NCBI GenBank assembly: GCA_017308475.1
Contig: JAFKEU010000006.1
Location: 62,001 to 126,000 of the forward strand
Length of the DNA: 64,000 nt
Reading direction: 5' to 3'
From: Alphaproteobacteria bacterium
Lineage (GTDB): Bacteria; Pseudomonadota; Alphaproteobacteria; Micropepsales; Micropepsaceae
The translations under genes and the position numbers were made by a program. Of the stretch, positions 17,427 through 26,363 are shown piece after piece (the stretch's first letter is position 1; every line of letters starts with the position of its first letter). The notes below the pieces were generated by a model. The model was given only the letters and a program-made list of their open reading frames with translations. It ran no database searches and was not told the origin of the DNA.

Positions 17427-18407
17427 ATGGACCGGCGGACGGCGATCGGATTGGGCGTGGCGGCGACGGCTCTGGCTGGACGGGCGCGCGCGCAAACCAT
17501 GCGGGAAGACGGATATCTGCCAGGCGATTCCACCGAATTCGTGCCGCTATGGCGCGGCACCCCGCCGGGCGGCGAAGGCATACATCTGACATTGAAGGCC
17601 ACCGACAATGTCCAGCCTGATGGCTTTCATGTGCGCGCCATCAGCCAGATCCAGACGCCGGGATTCTTCATCTGGCGCCCGGCCAGCCCGAACGGGCTGG
17701 GCATCCTGGTCATTCCTGGCGGCGGCTATGCCAGCGAAGGTGGCGACCGCGGCGGGCGCGAGATTGCGGAGCATTTCACCGCACTGGGCATCACCTGTTT
17801 CATCCTCCGCTATCGGCTGCCGGGTGAAGGCTGGGAAAACCGCGCGGATGTGCCGCTGCAGGATGCCCAACGCGCGATGCGCCTGATCCGCGAGCGGGCG
17901 CGCCAGTACGGCATCGATCCGGCCAGGCTGGCGGCGATGGGATTTTCTGCCGGCGGGCACGTGGCCGCCTCGCTGGCGACGCGCCACGCCGCCGCGGTCT
18001 ATGATCCCGTCGATGCATCGGATGCACTTCCAGCCCGGCCCATGGTGGCCTGTCTGATGTATCCGGTCGTCACAATGGGGCAAGGCGCGCACCAGGGTTC
18101 AATGGACAAGCTGCTCGGCCCCAATCCGTCACCGGCCGCGACCGACGCCAGTTCAGTCGAGCGCCACGTGCCGCCAATTACCGTGCCGTGCTTCATTTCC
18201 CTCGCCGCGGACGACACGGTGGTGCCACCTTTCCCCAATGGCATAGCTCTCTTCGGCGCGCTGCGGCAGCAGCAGATACCCGCCGCGCTTCATGTGTTCG
18301 AGGAAGGCGGCCACGGCTTTTCACTGCACTGGGCGAAGGGCAAGCCTTGTGCTGCCTGGCCCGACCTGTTCGTGGCCTGGTCAGCAACGCACGGTTTTAT
18401 GGCTTGA
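17427..18407 (+). CDS. Secreted alpha/beta-hydrolase (esterase-like), paralogue 1
   Basis: 326-residue alpha/beta-hydrolase. An N-terminal twin-Arg-type leader (MDRRTAIGLGVAATALAG) suggests export. The nucleophile elbow is GFSAGGH with Ser174, the acid lies in AADDTVVPP, and the histidine in EEGGHGFSLH. An oxyanion HGGG-like turn is IPGGGYASEGGD. This pattern fits the acetyl-xylan/feruloyl esterase-like group. ATG 17427 was chosen because AGGAGAGG precedes it by about seven bases, while the earlier in-frame ATG at 17391 would bury the leader. It is about half identical by eye to the gene at 18581. Confidence 0.85.
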   Translation: MDRRTAIGLGVAATALAGRARAQTMREDGYLPGDSTEFVPLWRGTPPGGEGIHLTLKATDNVQPDGFHVRAISQIQTPGFFIWRPASPNGLGILVIPGGGYASEGGDRGGREIAEHFTALGITCFILRYRLPGEGWENRADVPLQDAQRAMRLIRERARQYGIDPARLAAMGFSAGGHVAASLATRHAAAVYDPVDASDALPARPMVACLMYPVVTMGQGAHQGSMDKLLGPNPSPAATDASSVERHVPPITVPCFISLAADDTVVPPFPNGIALFGALRQQQIPAALHVFEEGGHGFSLHWAKGKPCAAWPDLFVAWSATHGFMA

Positions 18408-18580
18408 GGTGGGACAACGCCTTGAGTATGGCGGCGTGAAAGCGTGCGGCTTTGTCGGTGCCGTCCATATAGGCCATGTCGAGCTTCTGGCCGTGCGCAA
18501 ATCTCATCGCCTGACAACATGCCTTGTCGTGCAATGGGAAAGGGTGCGATCTTCGTTCCAACAGCAAAGGGGGGCATGGG

Positions 18581-19576
18581 ATGGATCGCCGCGAAATCAT
18601 GGGGCTTGGACTTGCAGCGGCGGCGCTGCCGGCGCGGGCTCTGGCAGATACCGTCATTCAGGGTGATGGCGTGATCGCTGGCGACCCGAAGGAGGTCATC
18701 ACCCTGTGGCCGGGCATCCCGCCGGGCGGCGAGGGCCTGAACCTGCCGCCCATCCGCATCACCAATCATGAACCGCCCTATATCACCCCGGTCGACCGCG
18801 CCATCGACCAGGTGGGCATTCCAGTGATGAACGTCTTGCGCCCTGACCGCCCCGATGGTTCGGCCATGATCATCGCGCCGGGCGGCGGCTATTCGCGCGA
18901 GATGCTGGATTTCGAGGGTATGGACACGGCGCGCCGTTTCGCTCGCGAGGGCGTGACCTGTTTCGTGCTGCGCTATCGCCTGCCGGCAGAAGGCTGGGCG
19001 CGGCGTCAGGACGTGCCGCTTCAGGACGCCCAGCGCGCCATGCGGCTGGTGCGAGCCAATACGGCGCATTACGGCATCGACGCGGCGCGCATCGGGTTCA
19101 TGGGTTTTTCGGCGGGCGGCCATGTCGCAGCCTCCATCGCCACCCGCTTTGCCGCCAATGTCTATGATGTGGTGGACGCAGCCGACCAAATCGATGCGCG
19201 GCCCAGCTTTTCGGTGCCGATGTATCCTGTCATCACCATGGGCGAGGGCTGCCACGCCGGCTCGCGCGATCGTCTTTTGGGCGACAATGCCGCGCCCGAT
19301 ATGATCGCGGCCTATTCCTGCGAGAGGCTGGTCACGCCGGACGTGCCGCCGACCTTCCTGGCGCTGGCCGCCGACGACACCACCGTGCCGCCGCTACCCA
19401 ATGCCATGGCCTATTACCTCGCCCTGCAGCAGGCCAGGGTACCGTCCGAGATTCACATGTTCGAGGTGGGCGGCCACGGCTTCGGCCTCTCGCGCGCGGT
19501 GGGCAAGCCGTGCGCGGTGTGGCCGGAACTGGTGCTGGCTTGGGGCCGGCAGCACGCGTTTTTCCGAAGCGCTTAA
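18581..19576 (+). CDS. Secreted alpha/beta-hydrolase (esterase-like), paralogue 2
   Basis: 331-residue paralogue of the preceding gene: same leader type (MDRREIMGLGLAAAALPARALA), PGGGYSREM oxyanion loop, GFSAGGHVAASIATRFAANV with nucleophile Ser177, ALAADDTTVPPLPNAMAYYLAL, and terminal VGGHGFGLSRAVGKPCAVWPE. The shared blocks LRYRLP-x-EGW and DVPLQDAQRAMRL show that the two arose by tandem duplication. The start at 18581 follows a purine-rich GGGGGG tract. The 3' end overlaps the convergent dusA stop by four bases. The substrate is unknown; an ester of a plant polysaccharide is a reasonable guess. Confidence 0.85.
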   Translation: MDRREIMGLGLAAAALPARALADTVIQGDGVIAGDPKEVITLWPGIPPGGEGLNLPPIRITNHEPPYITPVDRAIDQVGIPVMNVLRPDRPDGSAMIIAPGGGYSREMLDFEGMDTARRFAREGVTCFVLRYRLPAEGWARRQDVPLQDAQRAMRLVRANTAHYGIDAARIGFMGFSAGGHVAASIATRFAANVYDVVDAADQIDARPSFSVPMYPVITMGEGCHAGSRDRLLGDNAAPDMIAAYSCERLVTPDVPPTFLALAADDTTVPPLPNAMAYYLALQQARVPSEIHMFEVGGHGFGLSRAVGKPCAVWPELVLAWGRQHAFFRSA

Positions 19577-20580
19577 GCGGCGCGACGCACGCGCACGAAG
19601 TCGAGCGCCTGGTCCAGCACGGCGATGTCGGCGCCCTCGCGCACGGCGTGTTCGCTGAGATGGCGGCGGAACAGCCGCGCACCGGGCCGGCCGCTGTAGA
19701 GGCCCAGCATCGGCTTGATCAGGGGGTGCAGCCGTGCACCCTCCTTCAGGCGCCGCGCAACGTGGACGCGATAGGCATCGACCGCCGCATCCAGATCGAC
19801 GGGCGGTGTGCCAAAGAACCGCGCATCCACGTCGGCCAGCAGTGCCGGGTTCTGATAGGCGGCGCGGCCCAGCATCACCCCGTCGACTTGATTGAGGTGC
19901 GCCGCCGCCTGGTCCAGGTCCGCGATGCCGCCGTTGACCAGGATGGTCAGGTCGGGGCGCTCGTGCTTGATACGATAGACCAGCTCGTAATCCAGCGGTG
20001 GGACGTCGCGGTTTTCCTTCGGCGACAGACCCTCCAGCCAGGCCTTGCGCGCGTGCACGGCAAAGACTGTGACGCCCGTGGCCGCGCAGGCATCGATCAG
20101 CGCGCGCAACGCTTCTTCGGGGTCCTGGTCGTCCACGCCGATGCGGCACTTGACGGTAACGGGAATGGAAACTGCCGCCCGCATTGCCGCCACGCAGTCG
20201 GCCACAAGCTGCGGCTCGCGCATCAGGCAGGCGCCGAAACGGCCTGACTGCACCCGGTCTGACGGACAGCCGACATTCAAATTCACTTCGTCATAGCCGA
20301 AATTTTCAGCGACGCGTGACGCTTCCGCCAGCCTCGCCGCCTCACTGCCGCCAAGTTGCAACACCACAGGGTGTTCGGATGCATCAAAGTCCAGTAACCG
20401 CGCACGGTCACCATGCAGCACAGCTTCGGCCGTGACCATCTCGGTATACAGCACGGCATGGCGTGTCAGGCAGCGATGCAGCACCCGGCAGGGACTGTCG
20501 GTCCAGTCCATCATTGGCGCAATGGAAAATCTATGTGATAACGTATTCATAGGATTTGCCATTTCTATTTCGGCCGCCAT
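19573..20580 (-). CDS. dusA: tRNA-dihydrouridine synthase DusA
   Basis: 335-residue FMN-dependent enzyme that reduces uridines at positions 20/20a of the tRNA D-loop. The family blocks are SIAPMMDWTDSPCRVLHR, YTEMVTAEAVLHGD, the active-site NVGCPSDRVQSGRFGACLM (catalytic Cys) and NGGIADLDQ for FMN. It is DusA rather than DusB/C by the LSPKENRDVPPLDY segment and the C-terminal LYSGRPGARLFRRHLSE. The start could be ATG 20580, 20562 or 20550; none has a strong ribosome site, and the family similarity begins only after residue 15. Confidence 0.93.
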   Translation of the reverse strand: MAAEIEMANPMNTLSHRFSIAPMMDWTDSPCRVLHRCLTRHAVLYTEMVTAEAVLHGDRARLLDFDASEHPVVLQLGGSEAARLAEASRVAENFGYDEVNLNVGCPSDRVQSGRFGACLMREPQLVADCVAAMRAAVSIPVTVKCRIGVDDQDPEEALRALIDACAATGVTVFAVHARKAWLEGLSPKENRDVPPLDYELVYRIKHERPDLTILVNGGIADLDQAAAHLNQVDGVMLGRAAYQNPALLADVDARFFGTPPVDLDAAVDAYRVHVARRLKEGARLHPLIKPMLGLYSGRPGARLFRRHLSEHAVREGADIAVLDQALDFVRVRRAA

Positions 20581-20647
20581 TTCAACGCAAGCAATCGCTG
20601 CGCCCGTCTGGCCATGTATATCGCGGCACGGATATTAAGCCGCTTGC

Positions 20648-21151
20648 TCAGGTCGACAGGATCGGCCGGGGTTCGCGCTGCAGAAGCAGGTAGAAAGCTG
20701 CAGCGTGGGTAATCACCAGCACGGGGACATAGAGGATTGGAATCCAATAAGTCGCCGCCAGCTGACCGGCGACGGCAGGCAACCCAGACTGAACTGCGTG
20801 AAAATAGTCCAGCAAAATATCGGTCAGCCCAACAGCGTTGAAGGCGACGATGAAAAGCCAGAAGGCGGGCCGAACCCGGACGGACATGAGCGCCATGAGC
20901 GCCAGCAGCCCTGTCGCAAGATCCCCGTAGGCTGCGAACCTAGCAAAGTCGGTCGGAAGGCCCATCCCAACCACGCCGGGCAGGATGAATACCAAGCCAA
21001 AGAATCGAAAACTATGGAGCGTCGCGATGGCGCGATGCGCATCGAAACGGTTCATCGCGATGAGCTTTGGCCAAATGTAGGTGCCAAAGCACAACAGCCA
21101 CGCGACGTAACCCAACACCAGGTGAAACTGAAAGAGCGATTCTATGGGCAT
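20648..21151 (-). CDS. Small polytopic membrane protein, divergent from LysR regulator
   Basis: 167-residue membrane protein with four or five helices (FHLVLGYVAWLLCFGTYIWP; FGLVFILPGVVGMGLP; LATGLLALMALMSV; AFWLFIVAFNAVGLTDILL; YWIPILYVPVLVITHAAAFYLLL). The ATG at 21151 follows AGAGGAACC, a fair ribosome site; a TTG immediately before it is in frame. The family is not recognised. The 72-base gap to the divergent LysR gene is the usual arrangement in which the regulator controls its neighbour, so its expression is probably LysR-dependent. Confidence 0.75.
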   Translation of the reverse strand: MPIESLFQFHLVLGYVAWLLCFGTYIWPKLIAMNRFDAHRAIATLHSFRFFGLVFILPGVVGMGLPTDFARFAAYGDLATGLLALMALMSVRVRPAFWLFIVAFNAVGLTDILLDYFHAVQSGLPAVAGQLAATYWIPILYVPVLVITHAAAFYLLLQREPRPILST

Positions 21152-21206
21152 CAATGGTTCCTCTCAGGTCCCAACCTAGGCCCACTTCCGGTCGTCGACT
21201 ATCTGC

Positions 21207-21212
21207 TATAAT
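21207..21212 (+). promoter_or_regulatory. Possible -10 element of the LysR gene
   Basis: A TATAAT hexamer lies 12 bases before the LysR ATG (21224). If used, the transcript would begin about five bases before the start codon, i.e. nearly leaderless. No good -35 is visible, so this is tentative. Confidence 0.3.
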
Positions 21213-21223
21213 CTGAATGATCC

Positions 21224-22183
21224 ATGAAGCAGAACTTTACAGTGCGAAAGGGTGCGCTTGACGGTGTTGAAGCTTTTCTGAGCGTTGCCCTGCATCGCAA
21301 CTTCCGGCGTGCCGCTGCGGAGCTGGGAGTCACGCCATCCGCCATCAGCCAGGCAATCCGGACGCTGGAAGCACGCATCGGCGCGCCGCTGTTCCTGCGG
21401 ACCACCCGCAGCGTCGGGCTCACTGAAGCAGGCGAACGGTTCTTGGCGCGGGCAAAGCCGGCCTTCGATGAATTGGTGGCGGCGAGCCAAATCGCCCGTG
21501 ACCTCGGACAGCGGCCTTCCGGCCTCCTGCGCCTCACCGCGCCGCGCGCGGCGCTTCCCATTCTTGTGACGCCACTGATTGCCTCGTTCAGCCGCGCCTA
21601 TCCCGAGGTCGAAGTCGAAATCGCGGCGAACGAGGAACTGATCGACCTGGCTGCCGAGGGCTTCGACGCGGGGGTGCGGCTAGGCCAGTTTATCGCGGCG
21701 GACATGGTGACCGTGCGCCTTACTCAGGCGTTTCCACTGATTGTCGTGGCGAGTCCAGAATACCTGAAGCAGCATGGCCGTCCGAAACATCTTGGTGATC
21801 TGCGCGACCACGCCTGTCTGCGGATGCGCCGCACCATTGGTGCGATTGTGCCGTGGACATTTGTCGACCGCGATAAAGCGGTCGAGGCAGTCGTCGACGG
21901 TCCGCTTATCGCCAATGACTTCACCACTGTCTTAAGTGGGGCAATGGAAGGGATGGGCCTGGCCCAGGTTCCAGAACCGATCGCCCTTGCTGCGCTCAAA
22001 GCCGGGCTGCTGGAACGCGTGCTGCAGACATTCGCGCCGACGGCGCCGGGCATGTTTCTCTACTATCCAAGCCGCCATCAAATGATGCCAAAGCTCAGGG
22101 CGCTGGTGGACCATGTGAAAAACCGGACGGCAGCCACCAGCAAAACTGTCGCGCTACCCGAGCGTCTGCGACCCAGGCGCTGA
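21224..22183 (+). CDS. LysR-family transcriptional regulator
   Basis: 319-residue LysR regulator. The winged helix-turn-helix occupies residues 13-70 (GVEAFLSVALHRNFRRAAAELGVTPSAISQAIRTLEARIGAPLF), and the periplasmic-binding-like effector domain follows (LRLTAPRAALPILVTPLIASF, FDAGVRLGQFIAADMV). The block FLRTTRSVGLTEAGERFL is typical of the subgroup that controls a divergent gene. The effector is unknown. The last 30 residues are basic and poorly conserved. It is transcribed away from the membrane protein at 20648-21151, its most likely target. Confidence 0.9.
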   Translation: MKQNFTVRKGALDGVEAFLSVALHRNFRRAAAELGVTPSAISQAIRTLEARIGAPLFLRTTRSVGLTEAGERFLARAKPAFDELVAASQIARDLGQRPSGLLRLTAPRAALPILVTPLIASFSRAYPEVEVEIAANEELIDLAAEGFDAGVRLGQFIAADMVTVRLTQAFPLIVVASPEYLKQHGRPKHLGDLRDHACLRMRRTIGAIVPWTFVDRDKAVEAVVDGPLIANDFTTVLSGAMEGMGLAQVPEPIALAALKAGLLERVLQTFAPTAPGMFLYYPSRHQMMPKLRALVDHVKNRTAATSKTVALPERLRPRR

Positions 22184-22347
22184 TCCGGTCAACGTTCTCC
22201 ACACCGGGATATTTCCAGCCGAATTGTCAGCCTTTGAAACCGATTCAGCCCGCTATGGGACATGCCGGCCATCCGGCCGCATCCAGGGATTGATCTGGCA
22301 GACGTCGCCGAAGCGGCACCGTTTGCGGTCAGAAAGAAAGGTTCGGG

Positions 22348-23505
22348 CTAGACGCGTTCGATGGCGATCGCGGTGGCCTCGCCGCCGCCGATGCACAACG
22401 ACGCCACGCCCCGCGTCAGGCCCCGCCGCATCAGAGTATGCAGCAAGGTCACCACAATGCGCGCACCTGTGGCGCCGATCGGGTGGCCCAGGGCGCAGGC
22501 GCCGCCAGCCACATTCAGCCGGTCGCGCGGGATACCCAGTTCCTTAGCCGCCGCCATCGCCACAACGGCAAAGGCTTCATTGATCTCGAACAGGTCGACA
22601 TCACCAACCCGCCAATTGGCTTTCTGCAAGACTTTGCGGATCGCGGGGATGGGCGCGGTGGTGTACCAGGCAGGTTCCTGCGCGTGGCTGGCGTGCGACT
22701 TGATTTCAGCCAAGACCGGCAGGCCTTCGCCGAGGGCAACGGACCGGCGCATCAGCACCAGCGCCGCTGCGCCGTCGGCATTGGCTGAAGCACTGGCGGC
22801 GGTGATCGTGCCGTCTCCGCGAAAGGCGGGTTTCAGCAGCGGAATCTTTTCCGGCGAGACTTTCATTGCATGCTCGTCGTCTGCGACTTCGCCAATGGGC
22901 GCAATTTCAGCCCGGAAATCGCCCCCGGTGATCGCTGCACGGGCGCGGGCCAGGGTTTCCATTGCATAGGCGTCCTGATCGGCGCGGCTGAACTGGAACG
23001 CCTGGGCTGCCATTTCTCCGAAGTCACCCATCGGACGCCCCGGTTCATAGGCATCCTCCAACCCGTCCAGCATCATATGGTCGAACAGCCGGTCATGGCC
23101 GGTGCGATAGCCGCCGCGCGCCTTGGCCAGCAGATAGGGCGCGTTGGACATGGACTCCATGCCGCCGCTGATGACGCGATCCACCGATCCCGCCACAATC
23201 AGGTCGTGTCCGAGCATGATGGCCTTCATGCCAGAGCCGCAGACCTTGTTGACCGTGGTGGCGCCCACCCCATCCGCCAGGCCAGCGCCGCGCGCCGCCT
23301 GGCGCGCCGGGGCCTGGCCCTGCCCGGCAGACAGCACGCAACCCATGAAGACTTCGCCGATGCTATCTGGCGCGATGCGGCCGCGTGCCAGCGCCTCACG
23401 GATCACATGCGCCCCCAACCGGGGCGCGGTCTGCGCCGACAGCGTACCGCGTAAACGCCCCAGGGGCGTGCGCACAGCGGACACGATGACGACGGCGTCG
23501 CTCAT
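22348..23505 (-). CDS. Acetyl-CoA acetyltransferase (thiolase)
   Basis: 385-residue thiolase II. The acyl-enzyme cysteine is in VNKVCGSGMKA (Cys89), the second-site elements are EINEAFA, GGACALGHPIGATGARI (His) and the C-terminal CIGGGEATA (Cys). It should interconvert two acetyl-CoA with acetoacetyl-CoA, so it can handle acetoacetyl-CoA arising from the leucine and tyrosine pathways encoded nearby. The start at 23505 (MSDAVVIVSAVRTPLG) is the usual family start. It lies 13 bases after the Lrp-type gene on the same strand, so the two may be cotranscribed. Confidence 0.93.
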   Translation of the reverse strand: MSDAVVIVSAVRTPLGRLRGTLSAQTAPRLGAHVIREALARGRIAPDSIGEVFMGCVLSAGQGQAPARQAARGAGLADGVGATTVNKVCGSGMKAIMLGHDLIVAGSVDRVISGGMESMSNAPYLLAKARGGYRTGHDRLFDHMMLDGLEDAYEPGRPMGDFGEMAAQAFQFSRADQDAYAMETLARARAAITGGDFRAEIAPIGEVADDEHAMKVSPEKIPLLKPAFRGDGTITAASASANADGAAALVLMRRSVALGEGLPVLAEIKSHASHAQEPAWYTTAPIPAIRKVLQKANWRVGDVDLFEINEAFAVVAMAAAKELGIPRDRLNVAGGACALGHPIGATGARIVVTLLHTLMRRGLTRGVASLCIGGGEATAIAIERV

Positions 23506-23518
23506 ATGGCCAACGGTT

Positions 23519-23971
23519 TCAAATCGGGAGCCTGGTGGTGTTCTTCACGCACTTCAGGGCGAAGTGGGAGTTGATTGCAGCCACGCCAGGGAAATGCAGC
23601 AACACTTTCTTCAACAGGCGCTCATACTCATCGATGCTGCGGACTACGATGCGAACGGCATAGTCGCTTTCACCGCCCATGGTGAAACATTCCACGATTT
23701 CCGGACGGTCGCGCGCCGCCTGTTCAAAGCCCTCCAGGGTCGCTTCATCGTGCGCCTTGAGCTTGATGTTGGCCAGCACATTGACCCCCAGGCCCATGAC
23801 GGCCGGGTCCAGCAGCACGGCGCGGCAGCGGATGGCGCCGGATTCCTCGAGGGCTTTGACCCGCCGCCAACAGGGTGTGTGCGACAGACCGACTTGAAGC
23901 GCCAGATCGACTATGGAGATGGCGCTGTCGGTCTGCAGGATTCGAAGTATTTTCAGATCAGTATCGTCCAA
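23519..23971 (-). CDS. Lrp/AsnC-family regulator, likely of the branched-chain catabolic operon
   Basis: 150-residue Lrp/AsnC regulator: N-terminal helix-turn-helix (DDTDLKILRILQTDSAISIVDLALQVGLSHTPCWRRVKALEE) and a C-terminal RAM effector domain (LGVNVLANIKLKAHDE, ESDYAVRIVV). It is divergent from the BCKDH operon with 149 bases between, the same layout as BkdR and bkd in pseudomonads, where BkdR is an Lrp-type activator. A role as the local branched-chain amino-acid sensor is therefore inferred from position. Family proteins usually bind leucine or related amino acids. Confidence 0.88.
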   Translation of the reverse strand: MDDTDLKILRILQTDSAISIVDLALQVGLSHTPCWRRVKALEESGAIRCRAVLLDPAVMGLGVNVLANIKLKAHDEATLEGFEQAARDRPEIVECFTMGGESDYAVRIVVRSIDEYERLLKKVLLHFPGVAAINSHFALKCVKNTTRLPI

Positions 23972-24002
23972 GGTAAGTTCATCCTAATAATTCGTACATC
24001 AT

Positions 24003-24022
24003 AGAAAGTATATCATATTTCT
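24003..24022. promoter_or_regulatory. AT-rich dyad between Lrp-type gene and bkd operon (candidate operator)
   Basis: AGAAA and TTTCT arms separated by ten AT-rich bases, inside an otherwise GC-rich genome and midway in the divergent promoter region. Lrp/AsnC proteins favour such AT-rich degenerate dyads; assignment is by position only. Confidence 0.35.
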
Positions 24023-24120
24023 ACTCATTTTTGCGCCAAAAAAGCAATTTCGTCCCACCATCTCTGTGCCATCATCTCTTTAAGGGCGTTTGAGCAAGGC
24101 GTCAGGGAGGTTGAGGCGGT

Positions 24121-25344
24121 ATGGCAGAGCATCTGACCCTGCATATTCCCAAGCCGCCGACGCGTCCTGGCGACGCGCCCGATTTCAGTCACCTGCAAAT
24201 CCCGCCGGCCGGCGCCTTGCCGCGTCCTGATTCCGCCACGCCTGCGCGCGAACTGCGCGACCTGTCCGACGGCTTGATCCGGGTGCTGGACGGCGAGGGA
24301 TATGCGGTCGGCGCCTGGACGCCGACGATCGAACCGCAGCGTTTGCGCGACGGCCTGCGGGCGATGCTGCTGACACGGCTGTTCGAGGAGCGGATGTTCC
24401 GCTCGCACCGCCAGGGCAAGACCAGCTTCTTCATGAAATCGACCGGCGAGGAAGCCATAGGCGCCGCCCAGTCCATGGTGCTCTCGCCTCGCGACATGTG
24501 CTTTCCCACCTATCGGGTGCTGTCCTGGCTAATGGCGCGGGGTTACCCGCTGAACGATCTGGTCAACCAGATATTCTCCAATGAACGCGATCCACTGAGG
24601 GGCCGCCAGTTGCCCATCCTCTATTCGGCGCGCGCATATGGCTTCTATTCCCTGTCGGGTAACCTGGGCAGCCGCTTCGGCCATGCGGTGGGGTGGGCCA
24701 TGGCCAGCGCCTATAAGGGGGACGACAGCCTGGCGCTGGCATATATCGGCGAAGGCTCCACCGCCGAGGGCGATTTTCACGAGGCGCTGACTTTTGCCTC
24801 AGTCTACCATGCTCCTGTCATCCTCTGCGTCACCAACAATCAGTGGGCGATCTCCAGCTTTGCCGGCATTGCGGGGGCGCAGGAGGCCACTTTCGCCGCC
24901 AAGGCAGCGGGTTATGGCCTGCCCGGCCTGCGGGTTGATGGCAATGATTTCCTGGCGGTGTGGGCGGCGACGGAATGGGCGGTGGCGCGCGCCCGCGCCA
25001 ATCTGGGCGCCACCCTGATCGAGTTCTTCACGTATCGCGCCGCCGGCCATTCGACCAGCGACGATCCTGGCCGCTACCGGCCTGCCGACGAGGCGGCGCA
25101 TTGGCCGCTGGGCGATCCTATCGTGCGGCTGAAGCAGCATCTGATAGCCATCGGCGAATGGGATGAGGCGCGCAACATTCAGTTCGAGGCTGAACTGTCG
25201 GAGATGGTGCGCAGCGCCGCCAAGGAAGGCGAGGCGGTAGGGACGCTGGGCAAATCCAAGCCGCCGGTGTCGGAAATGTTCGAAGGCGTGTTCGAAAGGC
25301 CTGACTGGCGCGTCATCGAGCAGCGCAAAGAGCTGGGAGTCTGA
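24121..25344 (+). CDS. bkdA1: Branched-chain 2-oxoacid dehydrogenase E1 alpha subunit
   Basis: 407-residue E1 alpha subunit. With E1 beta it performs thiamin-diphosphate-dependent oxidative decarboxylation of 2-oxoisovalerate, 2-oxoisocaproate and 2-oxo-3-methylvalerate. The thiamin-binding motif GEGSTAEGDFHEALTFASVY ... NNQWAIS is clear, as are MLLTRLFEERMFRSHRQGK and YRAAGHSTSDDPGRYRP. The roughly 90-residue N-terminal extension is typical of proteobacterial BkdA1 and separates it from pyruvate dehydrogenase. It is the first gene of a plus-strand operon running to 33847. Confidence 0.95.
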   Translation: MAEHLTLHIPKPPTRPGDAPDFSHLQIPPAGALPRPDSATPARELRDLSDGLIRVLDGEGYAVGAWTPTIEPQRLRDGLRAMLLTRLFEERMFRSHRQGKTSFFMKSTGEEAIGAAQSMVLSPRDMCFPTYRVLSWLMARGYPLNDLVNQIFSNERDPLRGRQLPILYSARAYGFYSLSGNLGSRFGHAVGWAMASAYKGDDSLALAYIGEGSTAEGDFHEALTFASVYHAPVILCVTNNQWAISSFAGIAGAQEATFAAKAAGYGLPGLRVDGNDFLAVWAATEWAVARARANLGATLIEFFTYRAAGHSTSDDPGRYRPADEAAHWPLGDPIVRLKQHLIAIGEWDEARNIQFEAELSEMVRSAAKEGEAVGTLGKSKPPVSEMFEGVFERPDWRVIEQRKELGV

Positions 25345-25346
25345 GG

Positions 25347-26363
25347 ATGGCGGCGATGTCCATGATCCAGGCCCTGAACTCGGCGCTCGATGTGATGCTG
25401 GAACGCGATCCTGACGTGCTGATGTTCGGCGAGGATATAGGCTATTTCGGCGGCGTCTTCCGGGTCACAGAAGGGTTGCAGAAGAAATACGGTTTGAAAC
25501 GCTGTTTCGACACGCCCATTTCCGAGGGCGGCATCATCGCCACCGCCATCGGCATGGGCGCTTACGGCCTGAGGCCTGTGGCGGAGATCCAGTTCGCCGA
25601 TTACATCCTGCCGGCCTTTGACCAGTTGGTGTCGGAAGCGGCCCGCCTGCGCTATCGCTCCAATGGCGAATTCTGGGCCCCCATCACGGTGCGTGCGCCT
25701 TACGGCGGCGGCATTTTCGGCGGCCAGACCCACAGCCAGAGCCCCGAAGCGCTGTTCGCCCATGTTACCGGCCTGTGCACGGTGATCCCTTCCAATCCCT
25801 ATGACGCCAAGGGCCTTCTGATCGCGGCCGTCGAAAGCAATGATCCGGTGATCTTCCTGGAGCCCAAGCGCATCTATAATGGGCCATTCGACGGCCATCA
25901 CGACCGGCAGGTGAAGACCTGGGTCAATCATCCCGCCGCCGAGGTGCCGGAGGGCCATTACACGGTACCGCTGGGAAAGGCGGCGACCCTGCGCGAAGGG
26001 CGCGAGGTGACGGTGCTGGCCTATGGCACCATGGTGCATGTGGCGGAAGCGGCGATCGAGGAAACCGGTATCGATGCCGAATTGATCGACCTGCGCTCCA
26101 TTGTACCGCTGGATATCGGCGCGATCGTCGCCTCGATGAAAAAGACCGGACGCGGCGTCATCCTGCACGAAGCCTCGCGCTTCGCAGGCTTCGGCGCCGA
26201 ACTGTCAGCACTGATACAGGAGCGCTGTTTTTATCACCTCAAGGCACCGGTCGCCCGGGTAGCAGGCTGGGACACACCCTACCCGCACGCCTTTGAATGG
26301 AACTATTTCCCTGGTCCGGCCCGAGTGGCTGCGGCGCTGAAGCGCGTGATGGAGGAGAACTGA
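25347..26363 (+). CDS. bkdA2: Branched-chain 2-oxoacid dehydrogenase E1 beta subunit
   Basis: 338-residue E1 beta subunit, starting two bases after the alpha gene. Diagnostic blocks: ALNSALDVMLERDPDVLMFGEDIGYFGGVFRVTEGL, FDTPISEGGIIATAIGMGAYGLRPVAEIQFADYI, GGGIFGGQTHSQSPEALF and the C-terminal HEASRFAGFGAE. It completes the alpha2beta2 decarboxylase with the preceding gene. Its TGA overlaps the E2 start (TGATG), so the subunits are translationally coupled. Confidence 0.95.
   Translation: MAAMSMIQALNSALDVMLERDPDVLMFGEDIGYFGGVFRVTEGLQKKYGLKRCFDTPISEGGIIATAIGMGAYGLRPVAEIQFADYILPAFDQLVSEAARLRYRSNGEFWAPITVRAPYGGGIFGGQTHSQSPEALFAHVTGLCTVIPSNPYDAKGLLIAAVESNDPVIFLEPKRIYNGPFDGHHDRQVKTWVNHPAAEVPEGHYTVPLGKAATLREGREVTVLAYGTMVHVAEAAIEETGIDAELIDLRSIVPLDIGAIVASMKKTGRGVILHEASRFAGFGAELSALIQERCFYHLKAPVARVAGWDTPYPHAFEWNYFPGPARVAAALKRVMEEN

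Noticed and set aside
18397..18657. Minus-strand frame between the two esterases whose C-terminal half looks protein-like
   Set aside because: It overlaps the start of the second esterase, has no ribosome site and no family was recognised; at most a gene remnant.
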